64,000 nt of DNA from Aquimarina mycalae (GTDB lineage: Bacteria > Bacteroidota > Bacteroidia > Flavobacteriales > Flavobacteriaceae): assembly GCF_029906345.1 (NCBI RefSeq), contig NZ_JARYGY010000011.1, forward strand, positions 46,465 through 110,464. Direction: 5' to 3'. The notes beneath the pieces are model-generated. The model did no database searches. It was not told where the DNA came from and worked only from the letters and a program-made list of their open reading frames with translations. Positions 62,615-64,000 of the stretch are shown here, piece after piece (position 1 is the stretch's first letter; each line of letters opens with the position of its first letter). The position numbers and the translations under genes are program-made.

Positions 62615-63179
62615 AAAAAGTGTGTTTGTGAGTTATTTCGCGAATGTCGGTTTTTAATTTGCAAAAACATGTTGGGTTATAGAATCCGTAGTGTTTTATC
62701 AGAAAAGCGTTATAAGTGAGTTAGAATCTGTTAGTTAATTAAATGTTAACTTTGTTAATATTGAGTTAATGAGTGTATGGATTTAGTAGATAGAGTGGGC
62801 TTTTGTAGCACATGTGGTAAGTGTGGTAATACCTTATAAATAGGGTAGTAGGTTGTATTATTTCTTAGAGGTATATAAAAATTACATTTTAAATTTTCTA
62901 TATGATTACAATACAAAAAGTTTATGTAGCATGGATTAGCTAAAATAACCTTAAATAATATTTAGATTAAGTAGATAATACTATAAGAAAGCATGGTTAT
63001 TAGGACACAGTTGATACCGTTTATAAATATAATGTTGAGAGGTATTGAGAATTTTATACTATTTTTAAAATGGAAAACAAAAATTAACCGTACCGTTATA
63101 CGTTTATTATACGTTTGTAAACGGTTATAGATATATAGAAATAATAACAATTGCTGTTATTCAGTAGTTGTAAATAATT
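62615..63179. other. 565-bp intergenic region with GTTAA motifs and an orphan hairpin
   Basis: There is no convincing gene. Four GTTAA motifs at 62734, 62745, 62754 and 62765 are spaced about one helical turn apart, 120-155 bp upstream of the T9SS gene. At 63085-63127 a hairpin with an 11-bp direct repeat resembles a terminator on the minus strand but follows no gene on that strand. A 62-codon frame (62962-63150, minus) is low-complexity and not believed. Confidence 0.5.
63085..63127 (-). terminator. orphan terminator-like hairpin
   Basis: TAACCGT (63085-63091) pairs with ACGGTTA (63121-63127); between them TTATACGTTTA and TTATACGTTTG are direct repeats. On the minus strand the stem is followed by ATTTTTGTTTTC, nearly the same tail as the terminator at 59704-59738. 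No minus-strand gene feeds it in the window. Confidence 0.45.
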
Positions 63180-63725
63180 ATGAAAGTACTTTTCTTAATT
63201 TTTTCCTTTTTTTTTATTTTTTCGTTTTCTGATATCCAAAATGAAAAGATAATTTACGAAAACTATTGCCAAGCAATTGACAGTTATGGAAGTACTTTTC
63301 CTTACTATTTAGTTGTCAATATAACTGACTTAAATACAGGAAACAGTAAGGAAGTATGTTTAGAAGGTGGAGAACTCGTTTATGCTCTAACAAATGAATG
63401 GAATATTAATATTGAAAAGGATTACAAAACAGCAAAAAAGACTAAACGGAGAAAAGATCGGAAGTTTAAAATAAAAACGAAAAGTATTCTGAATAGGTTA
63501 AATAGAATTTCATACTCAAATACAGAGCTAATTAAGTACTCTAAAATGATCAATATCGATTCTATTTCAAAAAGCATTTTAAAATCTGATAAGTGGAGCT
63601 TTTATCATAATACTGAAAAAGAACAAATTATGATGGCTCACCTTTTATTTAATAAAGGGATTTTAACTGGAACTAATGATTGTTTTGGAGGAGAAGAGTT
63701 AACATATGTAAATTGGAAAGATTAA
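63180..63725 (+). CDS. secreted protein of unknown function
   Basis: The 181-residue protein has a signal peptide (VLFLIFSFFFIFSFSD). The mature part has YENYCQAIDSYGSTFPYYLVVNI at the start, a basic patch (KTAKKTKRRKDRKFKIKTK) in the middle and NDCFGGEELTYVNWKD at the end; three Cys are present (in YCQA, VCLEG and DCFGG). No family is recognised. It lies alone before a region with a degraded gene. Confidence 0.6.
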   Translation: MKVLFLIFSFFFIFSFSDIQNEKIIYENYCQAIDSYGSTFPYYLVVNITDLNTGNSKEVCLEGGELVYALTNEWNINIEKDYKTAKKTKRRKDRKFKIKTKSILNRLNRISYSNTELIKYSKMINIDSISKSILKSDKWSFYHNTEKEQIMMAHLLFNKGILTGTNDCFGGEELTYVNWKD

Positions 63726-63796
63726 AACTATTTACAACACCAAGTATGTGATCATAGCAGTTAAGTAATAACCCAATGGTTCTTGTATATTTACTA

Positions 63797-63976
63797 TGGC
63801 GCAAAGATTTTATGATGAGAAAGTTATAAAATCAGCGCAGAAAAAGTCGATGGTTTGGTAACATTTTACTTTGCTACGTGGAGATTCCTATGAATTTGAC
63901 CCATCCATTCCTGTTTAAATTGCGCATAGTAAAACAGGTTCTAAAAAGAGCGGTTTTGTGATTATAAAAGTATAAA
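63797..63976 (+). pseudogene. decayed coding remnant with two in-frame stops
   Basis: One frame from an ATG at 63797 reads MAQRFYDEKVIKSAQKKSMVW, then TAA at 63860, then HFTLLRGDSYEFDPSIPV, TAA at 63917, then IAHSKTGSKKSGFVIIKV and a final TAA at 63974. The amino-acid composition looks like real protein and the frame never shifts, so point mutations creating two stops are the simplest explanation. The family is not recognised. The rest of 63726-64000 shows nothing else. Confidence 0.4.
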
Positions 63977-64000
63977 AAATATTATTGTTTTTTTCTTTTT

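Noticed and set aside
62962..63150. 62-codon minus-strand frame in the large intergenic region
   Set aside because: It has low-complexity, Ile/Asn-rich content, no recognisable start signals, and overlaps the orphan hairpin.
1..64000. CRISPR arrays, tRNA, rRNA, insertion sequences, phage or toxin-antitoxin modules
   Set aside because: No spaced direct repeats, cloverleaf-like sequences, transposase motifs or paired small toxin genes were seen on reading the window; a trained search could still find a diverged example.

Overview
This 64 kb window is AT-rich chromosomal DNA from a member of the Bacteroidota, most likely a marine Flavobacteriaceae (Aquimarina-like is my inference from gene content and style). 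The supporting signs are: promoters with the Bacteroidetes -7 element TAnnTTTG; almost no Shine-Dalgarno sequences; three proteins ending in type IX secretion (T9SS) sorting domains; family markers such as DUF4835, DUF6503, DUF6913, CdaR/YbbR and a bacillithiol-linked YtxJ protein; and the flavobacterial neighbourhoods around dnaA and bamD-rpoZ-coaBC-recN. I see no rRNA, tRNA, CRISPR array, prophage or insertion sequence. It is mostly housekeeping chromosome with a few unusual spots.

Layout. 1-2.4 kb: a partial GNAT acetyltransferase, mltG, and a secreted muramidase-like protein preceded by curved-looking DNA and a leader hairpin. 2.4-10.7 kb: dnaA, a small tyrosine phosphatase, a PQQ-type sugar dehydrogenase and an RsmI-like methylase, then a tight minus-strand run (LEA14-like lipoprotein, ribD, HAD phosphatase, EamA transporter, YigZ). 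10.7-19 kb: GNAT, prmC, LOG protein, ligA, an array of four tandem YhhN-type membrane proteins, a DUF6913 protein and dapA. 19-31 kb: KirBac channel, bamD-rpoZ-coaBC-DUF4835-recN, fabI, a glycosyltransferase, cdaR-like, coaE and a two-component pair. 31-46 kb: miaA, a voltage-gated-like channel with a zinc ribbon, DUF3857 protein, DnaQ/GIY-YIG exonuclease, YggS, DUF1015, a decayed lipoprotein remnant, M23 peptidase, 3-hydroxyacyl-CoA dehydrogenase, a four-helix-bundle gene inside short repeats, Gfo/Idh oxidoreductase, pcm, smpB and several secreted or lipoproteins. 46-64 kb: a 41-residue membrane protein, a TetR-thioesterase fusion, a secreted endonuclease I, clpB, ytxJ, a Crp/Fnr-globin-membrane protein module, fahA, glyA, a 944-residue repeat-bearing T9SS protein, and an end region with a decayed gene.

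The most interesting items are these. (1) A TetR-family repressor is continuous with an acyl-CoA thioesterase. The linker between them is encoded by a copy of the same 16-bp palindrome found upstream of the gene, as if an operator-bearing intergenic spacer had been turned into coding sequence. (2) A Crp/Fnr gene is followed by an FNR-like palindrome placed for activation of a small membrane protein and a truncated hemoglobin. (3) Four tandem YhhN-like genes lose the family's acidic motifs step by step. (4) Repeats of 14-bp period occur at two places, one flanking a mobile-looking four-helix-bundle gene. (5) There are two small pseudogene remnants. No wholly new defence or mobile system is evident.
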